Below are positions 22,553-33,885 of a stretch of DNA of 64,000 bases, in pieces. The notes beneath the pieces were generated by a model, which saw only the letters and a list, made by a program, of their open reading frames with translations, had not been told where the DNA came from and made no database searches. The stretch lies in assembly GCA_030278955.1 (NCBI GenBank), contig JAOANR010000006.1, forward strand, positions 31,151,383 through 31,215,382, read 5' to 3'. The stretch is from Hygrophila difformis. Taxonomy: Eukaryota; Streptophyta; Magnoliopsida; Lamiales; Acanthaceae. Positions within the stretch are counted from its first letter, which is position 1, and each line of letters begins with the position of its first letter. A program made the translations under genes and the position numbers.

Positions 22553-25179
22553 TGTAACACCCCGGATTTGATAACCCAGGCCGGGATGTCACCGCCATAT
22601 CTACCTAGAAAGACACAGCTTCCCGAGCTCACTAAGGAAATGCAAGGCTTATGGGTACGCAAAAGATTTAAAAACATTTCAATATTGAGTCCGGAAATTA
22701 ATAATACTTAATTCAAAATACGGAAGTAGTAATCATCCATGCACAAAATAGAGTAAATGCAACGGAAAAGTAATCACGGCCAACATGGCCAAAACTCGGG
22801 TTTAACAGGCCCGATTTAAAATAGTACTGAAGTGCCCGAAATAAAAGTGTCTATGAAATAGTTTCCCCCAATGCATGAGCATGCGTCACTCGACATACTC
22901 TGTAAAAGAAAAAAACAACGGGTTTATCAGTATAAAAATATACCGAGTAAGTTAATCCCTAACTAAATAATTTAAGGGGTTACATGCATTTAATTTAAAT
23001 TACACTTTTCATGCATTACGAAATTAATTTAAAATTCATAGTTACTCACAGCGGAAGAACACGATTAATTTATTCAAGACGGAATACATAATTTAAGGAC
23101 TTAATTTAAAAGCGTAATTTAAAAGCATAATTTAAGAACGTAATTTAGAGGCATAATTTAAAACGTGATAAATAAATTCAGCATAATTAAAACACACACA
23201 AGTCTTTTATATTGTTATCCCGCAAACTAAGAAGAGGACACCATACCGGGGAGATCGCTAACGAGGCAATCTCAAATCGTAGGACCACTAACGAAGCAGT
23301 CCAAATAATTGGGAGACCACTAACGAGGCAGTATCAAAGATAGTAGGACCACTAACGAGGCAATCCAAATAAATACAGCGCGCGAGATCACTAACGAGGC
23401 AATCTCAGATAGTAGGGAGACCACTAACGAGGCAGTCTAAAAAATAATAGCATGAAGATCGGCTAAGCCTAGTGAACGGGATTTTTTGAAAGTTCATGTT
23501 TCAACGTTTACAAAATATTCGATATCGCATTTCGTAGTTCGAGTTTTCTCAAGTTCGAAAAATCCGATTCGTCACAGTTTACGCCTTTTTAAATTAAAAA
23601 TGCATCTTTTAACCAAAAATTCTGAAATTTACACAGTAGCTCAAGTACACCCATACAAACAACTTTCATGTTTTAAGTTTTCGGAAATAAGGTTTCGAAG
23701 TGAGTCAAATTTCGAGTTCTTTACAAAAGAAGAATTCTGCCAAAGGACTGATTCTGACACAGTTTTGTGCAATGCCGATTAAAAATTCATTTTAAATCCA
23801 ATTGGTTCGAAATTTTTACAGGATGTAGATAACATCTTAATAAAAAACTTTTATCTTTTAAGATTTTGGAAATAATGAGTTTTAGATTTTCAAAAATCGA
23901 CACCAACACGCTGCTTCCACGCAGATTCAAAAATCGGTTTGGAACAGGTTCTGAATTCGTCCATTTTGACATATCAAATGAACTCCAAAATTCATCAAAT
24001 ATTATATGCATAATTTAGACACAATTATCTCCAACTTTTGTTTAGAAATGAAAAGTTTAATCGATCTAAAAACGGGTGAAAAATATGCATCAAGTCGAGT
24101 CAATGAATCTGTCCAGATTTCAAATGTTCGGTTTTATTACAGAAAATTTACGGTACGATTTGGGGTATCAAACCTTTATGAAAATGGCTGAAAATTTGAC
24201 ACAAGATAGATTAAAGTCTTATGAGCAAAATCTATGTTGAAAGGTTTTCGGTTTGAATTACCAAAGGTCGGGTTTTAGGCGAGTTTCTGAAATTGGTCGA
24301 AAATAGGGTTTTTGAAAACCGATTTTAGTTACGTGTCTAGATTTTAAGTTTTAAACGACAATAAACCACAAAAATTGAAGAGTAAGGTCTTAACTTACTT
24401 AGTTAGAGAATAGGGTCGCTGTAAGGGATTTCTGGACGTCCTAAGGTCGCAACGAACGGCCAACTTCTCCGATCGCTTTTTGTTCGTCCCCCGACGTGAA
24501 ATCGTAGCAAAGGAAAGGATGTTAGATTTCGAGTTTTTAAGTTTTATGGACAAACTAAACACTATACCATAGCTTACCAAGGGTCTAGAAGGCAGAGGCT
24601 TTGTCCCGTTCGCCCCGCCGTCGCCGGAATACTCGCCGGAAAGTGATCTCGAAAGGGTTTCGGCTTGGAGAGGAAGATTGAAGGGGAAAGACTTGTGTTT
24701 TCTGTGAAAATGGGGATGAGGACGCCCCCAATACCCACCTATAGCCTTTCCTAAGGCCGTGATCCGGTTGCCATTGATAGGGATCGGAGTTTTGGCAAGA
24801 AAATCGCCATGGAAGGAAAGTTTTACACCTCCTGCACCTCTGGCGCGGTGGTGACGCGCACGTATAGGTTTGCCCGCGCGGAGCACGCGTGACCAGTACT
24901 GGGACGCGTCTCCTCATGCCGCGCGGCGGCGCGCGGAGGGCGCGTGACGGCCGGACCGGCCGGTTCGGCGGTTTGTGTGGTCTGTCGGGTCTTTTCTTCT
25001 TTTCTCTATCAGTTTTCTATCCTCTACGTGTTTGGCTCGACTCCTCGGGTCGTTTCCAGTTCGAAATTTTTATCTTAAATTTGTTACGAACTCGGGTTAA
25101 CGCTCGTAACATTTCCGTGCCATAAATAATCTAGTTAAATTAGTTCCGATTCCTCTTAACAATTTTCCCCGGTATTACA
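22553..25179 (-). mobile_element. Solo chromovirus-type LTR
   Basis: TGTAACACCCCGG ... GGTATTACA on the plus strand, flanked by perfect atgat duplications (22548-22552 and 25180-25184) with no internal region. This is the product expected from recombination between two LTRs. Its ends resemble those of elements 1 and 2 and it has the GC-rich block (24838-24975), but the body is a distinct family. It lies between the protease and accessory ORF of the Athila element. The ORFs at 24395-24917 fall in the GC-rich block and are not supported as genes. Confidence 0.95.
23251..23440. repeat. Tandem repeat in the solo LTR
   Basis: Six variants of ACCACTAACGAGGCAGTC at roughly 23250, 23282, 23315, 23346, 23388 and 23422, spaced 31-42 bp. 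Sequence between units varies while the core is kept. Confidence 0.9.
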
Positions 25180-25184
25180 ATGAT

Positions 25185-25829
25185 TGTTGAAAGTGCAATG
25201 GAATGGGAAGGAATGGAGCGTGTGGTTCGAGGAGTTGGAGTGGGGATGCGGTGACTCGAGTCTGCTCGACTTGGACTGTATGGAATGGTTTGAACAGACC
25301 ATGACATTCTCATAAACAAGCAAAATAGCTCTCCCTCACTATCTTCCTCATTCCTAACTATTACAGAATCAAAAGAAAAGCAAGAATTGTTGTTTGGAAA
25401 CTTCTGCAGTCGTGCCATATCGAAGACCACCTCTTCTCCATCCACGCGGAGCGTCACTTTCTCGGACTTGGCATCGATCAAAGCCCTGCCAGTGGCCAAA
25501 AATGGCCTTCCCATGATGAGAGGCATGTCGGAGTGCTCCTCTATGTCCAAGATAATGAATTCTGCTGGAAAAGGGGTGCTTCCTGCCCTGATTATCACAT
25601 CTCTCAAGATCCCTATCGGTTGCGTTATGGATCTGTCTGCAAGTTGTAGCCTCATTTTGATTAGCTCCACAATTCCAAGCTTCAAACGTTTTACCATAGC
25701 AAATGGCATTACGTTGATACTCGATCCGAGATCACACAGTCCTCTTCCTGCATTGACTTGGCCAATTCGGATTGGCAAAGTGTAGCAGCCAGGGTCTTCC
25801 TTTATCTCAGGCAGTCTCTTCTATATGAT
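25185..25829 (-). pseudogene. Athila retropepsin domain
   Basis: Aspartic protease that would process the gag precursor. Visible: the active-site loop LCDLGSSINVMP, then LQLADRSITQPIGILRDV, FIILDIEEHSDMPLIMGRPF and LATGRALIDAKSEKVTLRV, the classic layout of Athila-type proteases. It shares one frame with gag but is cut off from it by a TAG at 25821-25823 (CAG to TAG likely). After about 40 further residues (Ser/Pro/Arg-rich) the frame reaches the solo LTR. Without that insertion it would stop near 22477, with no RT following. Confidence 0.85.
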
Positions 25830-27875
25830 GGCACTGCAAGTGCTGTTGAGTATCTCCACTTCCTCCTGCTCGACCTTTCTTTTCCCTGAGATCAATTCTT
25901 TCAGAAATTTAGCATAGACAGGCATTTCAGAAATCATCTCAACCAGGGGAATAGTAATCTCTACAGCTTTCAGTCTTTCTAGAAATTTGGCAAACTTTAA
26001 ATCTTGTTCTTTATTTTTAAGCCTGGCCGGGTATGGGACCCTTGGCACGAAATTTTTATTATCAAAAGATTTTTGTGGTGTAAGGTCAGAAATTGTGCCT
26101 CCACCTTTACCATTTTCGATTTCAGCCTTTTCTTTTGCAGCTTCTGTCTGTTGTTCGGCTTCTTTTTGTTCATCATCCGCTTCCTCATCAACAGTGTCTT
26201 TTCTCATCTCCTCATCTTTGCCAGTCTCCTTTCCCTTTGGCCCAGCCAAAACTTTTCCAGATTTAAGAGTAATTGCCTTGCATTGCGGGTTCTTCTCCGC
26301 AGCACTTGGCAATGCTCCCTTGTCCTTTTTTTGAAGCTCATTAGCCATCTGAGTTACTTGCTATCCACATTCCTTATGGAGGCTTGCAACTGATTGTTGA
26401 TCTCCTTTTGACTGGTGATGAAATCGGTCATAAGGTTCTCCAGTCGGGATGGTGGTTTTTGAACCTGATTCTGATTTTGGTTTTGGTTCCACTGACCTTG
26501 GTTGGGGACAAACTGGGGTTGAAAGTTCTGGAAGTTCTGGTTAGGCTGCTGGAAATTAGGTTGCTGAAAATTTTGGTTCTGAGGAGGTCTTTGTTGAATC
26601 TAGGGTTCGAAATTTTGGCTCTGGAAGTTCTGGCCCCTATTCTGGATGAATTCTTGTGGGTTAAATTGTTGTGGCTTGTCAAAAAGTGTGAATTTAGGGC
26701 ATTGTTCTTTGAGTAGGGGGATCATTAACATTTTCATCATTTAATACAGACCGATTTACACTTATGGTTTCTGCCCATGCTTGATCCATGGGCATGTGCA
26801 ACAAATGTTGTCCCCCTACTGCATCCAGCATGTATTTCCAAGCTGGTGTCAGCCCGCTGTAGAACTTCCTCAACTGTTCCCAGTCATGGAACCCGTGTTA
26901 AGGGCACTTTTTAAGGAGATTGAAGAACCTCTCCTTTGCATCGTAAAGCGACTCCTCTGCCTTCATCTTGAATTCAACAATTCGTGACATGCCCTCATCT
27001 ACCTTAGATTCCGGAAAATACTTTAAAAGGAAGTTTCTCACTACATCCTCCCAGTTGCTTCTTTAGTTTACCGGCAAGGATTTGTACCAAGTTTTTGCTC
27101 CACTGGACAGTGAGAATGGGAACAACATCATCCTGATAGTGTTTTGGGATACCCCCTGATTCTTGATCGTGTTGCAAAGTTCTAAGAACGTCTGCAAGTG
27201 ATCGTGTGGGTCCTCATGGTTGGCCCCGGCAAACTGACTGTTCTGCACCTAGTTGATCAAAGCTGGTTTCAACTCAAAGTTCCTGGCTGCGATTGGTGCT
27301 TGTCCCAGTATATTGAGGTATGGCTCTACTATCGGTTGCATGTAATTAGCAACAGCTGGTTGCTGATTGTTCCCTTGTCCTCCTTGATATGGTCCTTGCT
27401 GGTTGAAGTTCTGGTTGGGAAAGTAATTCCTCGGGTCATTAAGATCATGTGGGTTTTGTAGATACTGGTTCTGATTATACTGGTTTTGATTTTGGTACTG
27501 CTGGTTTTGGAAGTTGGGATTGTTTTGGAAGTTTTGGTTATTTGGGTTATTTGGAGGAGCCTCGAAGGGCTGATGTTCGATATTTGGTAAGTTCCCGCCT
27601 CCCTGAATAACTTGAGGAGGGGGTTCTTCCAAGTTCTCGTCATCAGTTCCTTCAGGATCTTCACGGATGTTTTGTAGGGGTGGGTTAGGTGGTATGATAG
27701 GGGGAATGCCCTGGTTGTCTGCCATATCAGAAATATCGCTTCTCGTACTCGGAGAAAGTAATGCCTGCCTTTCCCATTCTTTCCTTTGCCTAGCTTGCGC
27801 CCTGAGACGTCGAGTTGTTCTTTCAATCTCTGAATTGAACGGGATCTCAGCGGGTGTTTCCTTCCTTCGTTGCAT
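25830..27875 (-). pseudogene. Athila gag, broken
   Basis: Start taken at the first in-frame codon near 27875 (MQRRKETPAEI), 166 bp inside the primer-binding site. After an Asn/Gln-rich arm comes the Athila capsid region: GANHEDPHDHLQTFLELCNT, MMLFPFSLSSGAKTWYKSLP, WEDVVRNFLLKYFP. A second Gln/Asn-rich linker follows (26690-26440), then a Lys/Glu-rich stretch, then VPYPARLK and the conserved FLERLKAVEITIPLVEMI, MPVYAKFLKELI and CSAII. In-frame stops at 27249-27251 (TAG), 27063-27065 (TAA) and near 26896 (TAA), plus a frameshift near 26700-26720, make it non-functional. Several stops fit C-to-T decay. Confidence 0.85.
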
Positions 27876-27929
27876 AAAACAGCGGTTTCAGTCATGACAG
27901 TACCTGTACAATCCCCAGGTTAAAAATGG

Positions 27930-27975
27930 TTCGGTGAATATATATCTATATATATATATATATATTTATATGTAT
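27930..27975. repeat. AT dinucleotide microsatellite
   Basis: A (TA)n run broken by single C and T bases, between gag and the primer-binding site of the Athila element. Confidence 0.9.
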
Positions 27976-28040
27976 AAGCTAACTAGAAGCTAACTAGGTG
28001 CAATCAGGAATGTAACTCTCTTAATAAAACGGCGCTGCAT

Positions 28041-28060
28041 CCTCCCCGACAACGGCGCTA
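28041..28060 (-). promoter_or_regulatory. Athila primer-binding site, tRNA-Asp type
   Basis: The minus strand reads TAGCGCCGTTGTCGGGGA directly after the LTR end GTTTCA at 28061. It closely matches the TGGCGCCGTTGCCGGGGA site that pairs with plant tRNA-Asp and is usual for Athila. This site fixes the inner LTR border at 28061. Confidence 0.85.
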
Positions 28061-30100
28061 TGAAACTTTTGAAAATTTCCCACACGAGTATTTTCGAAAG
28101 AATAATAATGAAATAATCCCGGTTTAGATTTTATTTAATGAAACCAATTTATGATGATGGAGTTGGGATTAGGGATATAATTAGGTTGTCACGTTTTATT
28201 ACTCATGTTAAGAAACTGTGGCCCGAAAGCGCACGATGTCGATAATTGCAGTAATTTATAGGAAAGACCGGATCGTTCACTGGAGGATGTGCGATAGAAG
28301 CAAGTCCCACACCATTTTATCAGATTTTCCAATCGTATTGCTCTAATCAGTTCAAGGGTTGAAACTATCATTACTGACTGAATTTAATCTAAGCTATGAA
28401 AGCAGATAAAATTACACTATAAAGCAAATAGAATTACTCTAGAAAGCAGATAGATCTATGCTAAGAAAACAGTTAAACTAGGTCAAGGAAAGCAGTTAAG
28501 ATTATTCTAAGAAAGTCATAAATTTATGCGAGGCTATCTAGAACGCATGTTTAAAAATAGACAAAAGGGACAGAGAGAAAAGAATAAAAATTGGACGAGA
28601 TTCAGATAAAGCATAATTAAATTTCCATTTTAATACACAGATCTTTGTTTGGGATAATCATGTCAGATAGTTAATTCTTATGCTCTCATTACTATGTTCT
28701 CTTTAACAGACAGGTACTTACAGTATGAGTTTACATGTTCTTAAGACCACAAATTCTAAGATACCACAGACTTATAACTGCCCCTGCCAGGGTATGTTAT
28801 TCATTTGTGGTGGACAAGCAACACCTGACAAATCATTAGTTGAAGTGTCAAGTACTGCTATCATTCCCTCATGTCACACCCAAAGATTCTAATTAAGCCT
28901 GAACTATCCCATAACTCTCAAACCTAGAAACAGTTTCACCACTCTCAACCCATCCGAGTGACCTCTAAGGAAAGCAATTAAAAGAAAGCGGTAAAGAAAG
29001 CAATAAAGAAAGCATCTAAAATCCTATCACTCGGAGGTTTTAAAAGCGCTACCCTGGTGGTATAAGAAGATCCCCTAGTCAGGATGACCGGATGTGGATC
29101 AAGAATTCTCGGATCTCGATGAACCGCTCGCAGTGTTCACTTCCTTCCGGGTGGTTATGAGATACAAACTAATGAAACGAACTAATAAACTAGTTCGTTC
29201 CGGATGCACTCACTCAGGACTCAAGAATAGACTTTGGCAGAGGAGGATAGCAGTTGAAAGAAACTCAACCCTATCTTTAGAAAATAGCCAAGGCACAAAT
29301 GTTGTTCCTCTAGTATTATCTATCACACCGTATTTGAGTCTAAGTAGACCCCATCTCAGTGTAACATTTAATATTAGATTTCCAACACACAACAAGTTTG
29401 GAAAATAAAAGATTTGAAAACCATTCCCTAAACAGGTACTGGACTCTCAATAAGAACACGGACCCTTTCAGTCTAGATGAGACCTTTTCGCTGACTCTGC
29501 TTCTAATTTCACAAAATCAACCCCCAGTCGAATGTGAACTAGTCGTAACTGAGGAATTTATCCCTAACTTAGATCCGGATTTTATAAATGAATTTTTGTT
29601 GGAAATTTAGTATGCAATTTCTGTTTTAAATCAAGACTCTTATGTCCAAAGGAAGGATCCCAAAATATTATGACCACAATAATTACATAATACTATCATG
29701 CATACAGATATAATGAAGTCTAAAATTAATTGCCCTAAAATATAATGGCGGGTTTAGACAGAATGTGAGACACAGAGATGGAATAGCCGGAGATAAGAAG
29801 AGTTTTGGCTAAAGAGATGACAAAATAATTAGGGTTAATTGGATTGCAGTTATCTGTGGTCCAGTTCCCTAATCATTAAGGTGAGATGATTTTAGACAGC
29901 AGTAAACCCTATAATGGCAGTGTCGCTACCAGTCTCTACTGTCTGTGAAATCAGAGTAAAAACCTACATGTTTCCTTTCTGTAATTCTTATCAGATGATA
30001 TTGACAGATATCAACTGACTCCTTTTTACAGATTAGAATTCAGGTTTAAAAATTAAGATAAGGAAAATAAAAATTGTATCCAGATAGGAGTTGGCTGAGT

Positions 30101-30233
30101 AGCTATTTTACTTCCCGGTGAAGGGACCATTCACCAGAGCTTCCACCAACCACTATCTAGACCATGCTAAATAACGAATGATAATTAATACATAAACCAC
30201 GAGCTATTTTACTTCCCGGTGAAGGGACCATTC
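30101..30233. repeat. 32-bp direct repeat
   Basis: The stretch starting agctattttacttcccggtg occurs at 30101-30132 and again, identical, at 30202-30233. Confidence 0.92.
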
Positions 30234-30599
30234 GCAAACATTAGTTTGTGATAGCTCTCATCATTCGTTTCACGCAACACGAAAAGACCAAAAATAAAGG
30301 ATAGAAAATGCAATGCACGAGAGACATTGGTTTCTCGTACAAGGCTATGGAATTAATCCATAATTAATGCTTTAAATAATCCTTCATACCATAATTGATT
30401 ACAGTCCGGATTATCTGCTTAAGACATTAATGTTTTGTTTATAGAAAATTGTTTTAGTGAAAATTGAACAAAATTCCTTTAATCAATTTAATCATTGATC
30501 TTAATTATTGCTAATCTTGATCTCTAAATAATGATTTAAGGGTCCAATTAATTAATGGTGAGATATGGAGAAACATAAAATTTTGGCAAGAGGGTGCCA

Positions 30600-31380
30600 T
30601 TTACGACGCTAAGCAGATTTTACGACGTGATCCTAGGATCACGTCATGAGGCTAGCGTCGTCATGGGTTGGTGATGAAATAATTTGGAATTTTGGGAATA
30701 AAAGGTGTTATGTACGTCGCTAACCTTAATTAAGACGTGAAACAAGGTTCACGTCGTAGAACAAGGTTCACGTCGTAGGTTTGACGTCGTACATGCAGGT
30801 TAGAAGCTTAGAAGGCTACGACGCTAGCCCTAAGAAGTTACGACGTGATCCTAGAATCACATCGTGAGTTTGGCGTCATAGGGCCAGAGTTAGAATTTTT
30901 TGGAAAAGAGTAGAGATACGACGCTATACTTTAAATTACAACGTGATCCTAGGATCACGTCGTGAGTCTAGCGTCGTAGGTTTTGAAGACTTGGCATTTT
31001 TCAGAAAGGGAAGGATTACGACGCTAGTCATTAAATTACTACGTGATCCTATGATCACGTCGTGAGACTAGCGTTGTAGGTGAAATTTTTAGAAGTGTTT
31101 GTAAAAATGGGGGAGTACGACGCCAAACATTAAATTACGACGTGATCCTAGGATCACGTCATGAGGATGGCGTCGTAGGTGGGTCTTTGTGAAAATGCAA
31201 GTGTTTTGGGTCTTACGACGTGAGGCTAAAAAATTACGACGTGATCCTAGGATCACGTCGTGAGACTCACGTCGTAGGAAAAATTTTTCCAAGTCTGAAG
31301 ACAGTTACAATGTGAAACCTCCCTTATGACGCCAACCTAGGTTAACGTCGTAAGGCGGTTAGCATCGTAACCATCCCAGA
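30600..31380. repeat. Array of nested ACGACG palindromes in the Athila LTR
   Basis: About eight units spaced about 100 bp. A typical unit has outer arms TACGACGCTA ... TAGCGTCGTA and an inner palindrome containing GTGATCCTAGGATCAC flanked by ACGAC/GTCGT. Units begin near 30602, 30712, 30817, 30916, 31016, 31116, 31213 and 31304. The left LTR carries the matching array at 2929-3096 plus 14300-14835. Each unit can fold as a stacked hairpin in DNA or RNA. Confidence 0.93.
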
Positions 31381-32089
31381 ACATGTGATTTTGGTCGGGT
31401 CATGCAATCTATGCGATTTCAAGACCCTTTTTTAGGTTTTGTGGTTCATGAACATAAGAAAAAAAATAAAGCTAAACAGGAATGAAAAATAAGAGCTAAC
31501 AGGATATAAAATGCAAGAAATATAAGCTAAAACTAAACATACATAAACCATAAACCCAAAATAGGGTTTTCAACCACACAATCATGCATCATCAACCAAA
31601 ATGAAAGATAAAACACAAAACCCCCACTGTAAACAACAAAATAATGACCAAGGGGTCAAGGAACCAAAAATAAAGCATAAAATCCATGGAACCATGTTCA
31701 TTTCATGTTTTTGGGACTCTTTTTGAACTTAACTTCCCATATATTCAAAATGGGTTGATAATACCCATATTTGGGTATTTCAAACCCTTAATAATGTTTA
31801 ACAAAACTGGAAAAAGGAAACAGTGGCTATCTAAGCTTGAGAACTCTTAAAACTAACAAATCTAGGCTAAACAAGAAAATATTAAACTAAATAAAAGCAA
31901 GAATGTAAATAATACATAAAAATAAACCTAACTAAACTAACTACCTACACACCTCTCAAGAACTTAAGTTGTCTCCAAGTGTTGGAATGTAGTGAAGTGA
32001 CTGATCATGGGAGTCAACCCCTTCTTAAATAGGTGGGAAACCCTAGGCCCATGGGCCCATTTGTCTGAATTTGAATTTTGGCCTCATTA

Positions 32090-32465
32090 CGTCGTGAACC
32101 TCCTTACGACGTCAAGCATTTTAGGACGTGGAACTGGTCTCACGTCGTAGGTTTCCAACTCGGGAACACGGTTTGTCCATAGATGAACAACCTACGACGT
32201 GAGTCTTGAGTACGATGCTATCCATGAGTATGACGCTATCCTTGCTTAGCGTCGTAGGTATCTTCAGTCTGAACCCTGCCTTCAATGTTCACCTACGACG
32301 CTAGCCTTGAGGACGACGTGGAACATGCTTAGCGTCGTAGCTATGCCATAGCGTCGTAAGTCTGTGAATGACTTGAATTCTTTGATCCTGTAGCCTTACG
32401 ACGCGAGCCACCAAGTACGTCGTGATACTCGTCTAACGTCGTAATTGACTTAGCGTCGTAATTAC
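32090..32465. repeat. Second ACGACG/CGTCGT cluster of the Athila LTR
   Basis: At least ten ACGACG or CGTCGT words in under 400 bp, e.g. TTACGACGTCAAG, CTCACGTCGTAGG, CTTAGCGTCGTAGG. The inner palindromes are less regular than in the first cluster. The counterpart in the left LTR is 15555-15910. Confidence 0.85.
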
Positions 32466-32745
32466 CTAAAAATTGCATTTTTGTGGGTTTTTCATTTCTT
32501 TTCCCATTTTTGTATTTCTTTTTTCTTTTCTTTTCTTTTTGTCATGTTTTTGGATTTTTCTAACACATAATGTAATAAAATTATATATTTTTGTGTTTTT
32601 CATACCAGCTTATTATTTTTACAAATATGCATAAATCAGTCCAATTCATCTGCTTTCTTATTTAAAATAGGACTGGAATGCGATCAAATGCCCATTTAAG
32701 ACACGGAAATGGATTGAAAATAATGGACATTTCTGGCCATTATCA

Positions 32746-33101
32746 ATAGGTTCAATAAATCTATCCAAAAGAATCCTAATACATCCATTAAGTTCTAATA
32801 TTGAACCATGGCTCGATTCGGTGCACTTGGGTTTGAGTTTAATGGCCGAAATGCGTTAAAACGCGTCTCAATCTCCCCGCAGGATTTTTTTAAATAATTA
32901 TAAATATTCTGATTTTATTATTGATTCTCAACTTTGGTAATTTTCCGGATTCGTTGGAATAATTTGGTAAACCCATTCCGAGTCGCTATTGTCCAAAAAT
33001 AATTTATTCCGCTCTCTCGGAATTATTATGGTTTTAATAATTAAATCCAATTCTTCAATCTTGGATTTAAATTTCTCGACCTTGATTTCTCGGGTATTAC
33101 A
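32746..33101 (-). repeat. Remnant of an older chromovirus-type LTR
   Basis: The minus strand reads TGTAATACCCGAGAAATCAAGG from 33101, followed by the 'ccgagagagcggaataa' type block seen in the element 2 LTRs. It stops at the Athila border. The Athila element probably inserted into this LTR; the rest would lie left of the window. Confidence 0.75.
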
Positions 33102-33885
33102 AATTCTTTGACAGTGAAGTCCTTGTGGCCGAGTTCCTTCTTGGCATACTTTTGGATGCCTCATTGATATATTTTTTTTCATATGCATCGGACTCCTATA
33201 AAAAAACTGTGAATTGTCGTGGTTGTTCGGCGATCTCAGCAACAGGAGTTGTCACCTTGCTTTCCCCAAATGCTTTTTTGGTAGAAGGCTGTTCTGGTGT
33301 GGTTTCAGCAACGACCTTCGGTCACTCGGCAATTGCTTGTGACTTTGTAGGTTTTTCCTCAGTTGGTTGTTGCTCTGTAGTCTGAACATCGGAAAGATAT
33401 TCGACTATGGTCTCCACATTAGGATTTGAAAACGGAAATGGTGGTGGAGAGTCTTCAACAGTGGTTTCAAAGGATAAGGTGCCTTGCATTCATCGTATAT
33501 AGTAGAAGGATCAACATGTATGTTCTCGAAATGGTTTGGATCATTTTGTGGTGTATCAAAGCGACATTTCGTTTTTCAGTGGTGGTTTGAGGTTTGATAT
33601 TGGGTAATTCTAACACATAGAGCAAGGTTTGAAGAGGTTGGGCATGTATAACAGCTTGGGCATCATCTGGAAGTTGCGTGGACGAAGATGATGCAGCATT
33701 GGGACCATTGGGTGTCACAGTAGCATCCATTGTTGATGTTTCCTATAAAAGATAGCCGGAAGAGCAATGGTCGTCGACGGTTTCAAGGACATGGGTGATG
33801 TGATTGATGGAGTGTAGACTGCTGCAGTTACTGCAGCTACAAGGTCGCTGTGACATCAGCAGCCTTTCTTGAAAGTTATATTCGG
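33102..33885 (-). other. Unassigned segment downstream of the copia RNase H relic
   Basis: Minus-strand reading includes an 87-residue frame (33730-33467, MDATVTPNGPNAASSSST) and more Pro/Thr-rich broken coding-like sequence up to 33102. It follows the copia pol relic in the same direction and may be its 3' portion or an extra ORF. I recognise no domain. Confidence 0.4.

Larger units (their letters stand above)
2564..32745 (-). mobile_element. Athila-lineage Ty3/gypsy retroelement with nested insertions
   Basis: Reading the minus strand from the right: 5' LTR 28061-32745 (TGATAATGG ... GTTTCA), tRNA-Asp-like primer-binding site 28041-28060, gag-protease frame 27875-25185, accessory ORF region 22201-17896, a 1.7-kb noncoding tail, then the 3' LTR starting at 16193. 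The retropepsin (DLGSS, ILGRPFLATGRALID-like core) and the gag C-terminus are of Athila type. No RT, RNase H or integrase motif was found between protease and 3' LTR. The outer end of the 3' LTR lies left of the window. Nested later insertions: LTR 1-2563, element 1 at 3097-14268 and solo LTR 22553-25179. The right flank 32746-32750 is atagg; its TSD partner is outside the window. Confidence 0.8.
28061..32745 (-). repeat. Athila 5' LTR (about 4.7 kb)
   Basis: The plus strand runs TGAAACTTTT ... GGCCATTATCA. The inner border is set by the primer-binding site and the outer border by the end of homology with the left LTR (16193). Only 30240-32745 can be compared with the left copy; the counterpart of 28061-30239 lies outside the window, so the full length rests on the primer-site argument. 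It holds a 32-bp direct repeat (30101-30132 and 30202-30233), the palindromic array at 30600-31380 and a second ACGACG cluster at 32090-32465. The ORFs at 29094-29610 and 31089-31292 are not supported as genes. Confidence 0.78.

Noticed and set aside
29094..29610. Two plus-strand ORFs in the Athila LTR
   Set aside because: No recognisable motif, opposite to the element's direction, inside an LTR.
30600..31380. CRISPR-like array
   Set aside because: The repeats are imperfect palindromes with related spacers, located in a plant retrotransposon LTR; there are no cas genes and this is not a prokaryotic genome.
30246..32745. A 2.5-kb LTR starting at TGTGATA (30246) as the Athila LTR
   Set aside because: The primer-binding site at 28041-28060 sits beside a TG at 28061, so the LTR is longer. 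The apparent left border at 2564 is just the insertion point of another LTR.
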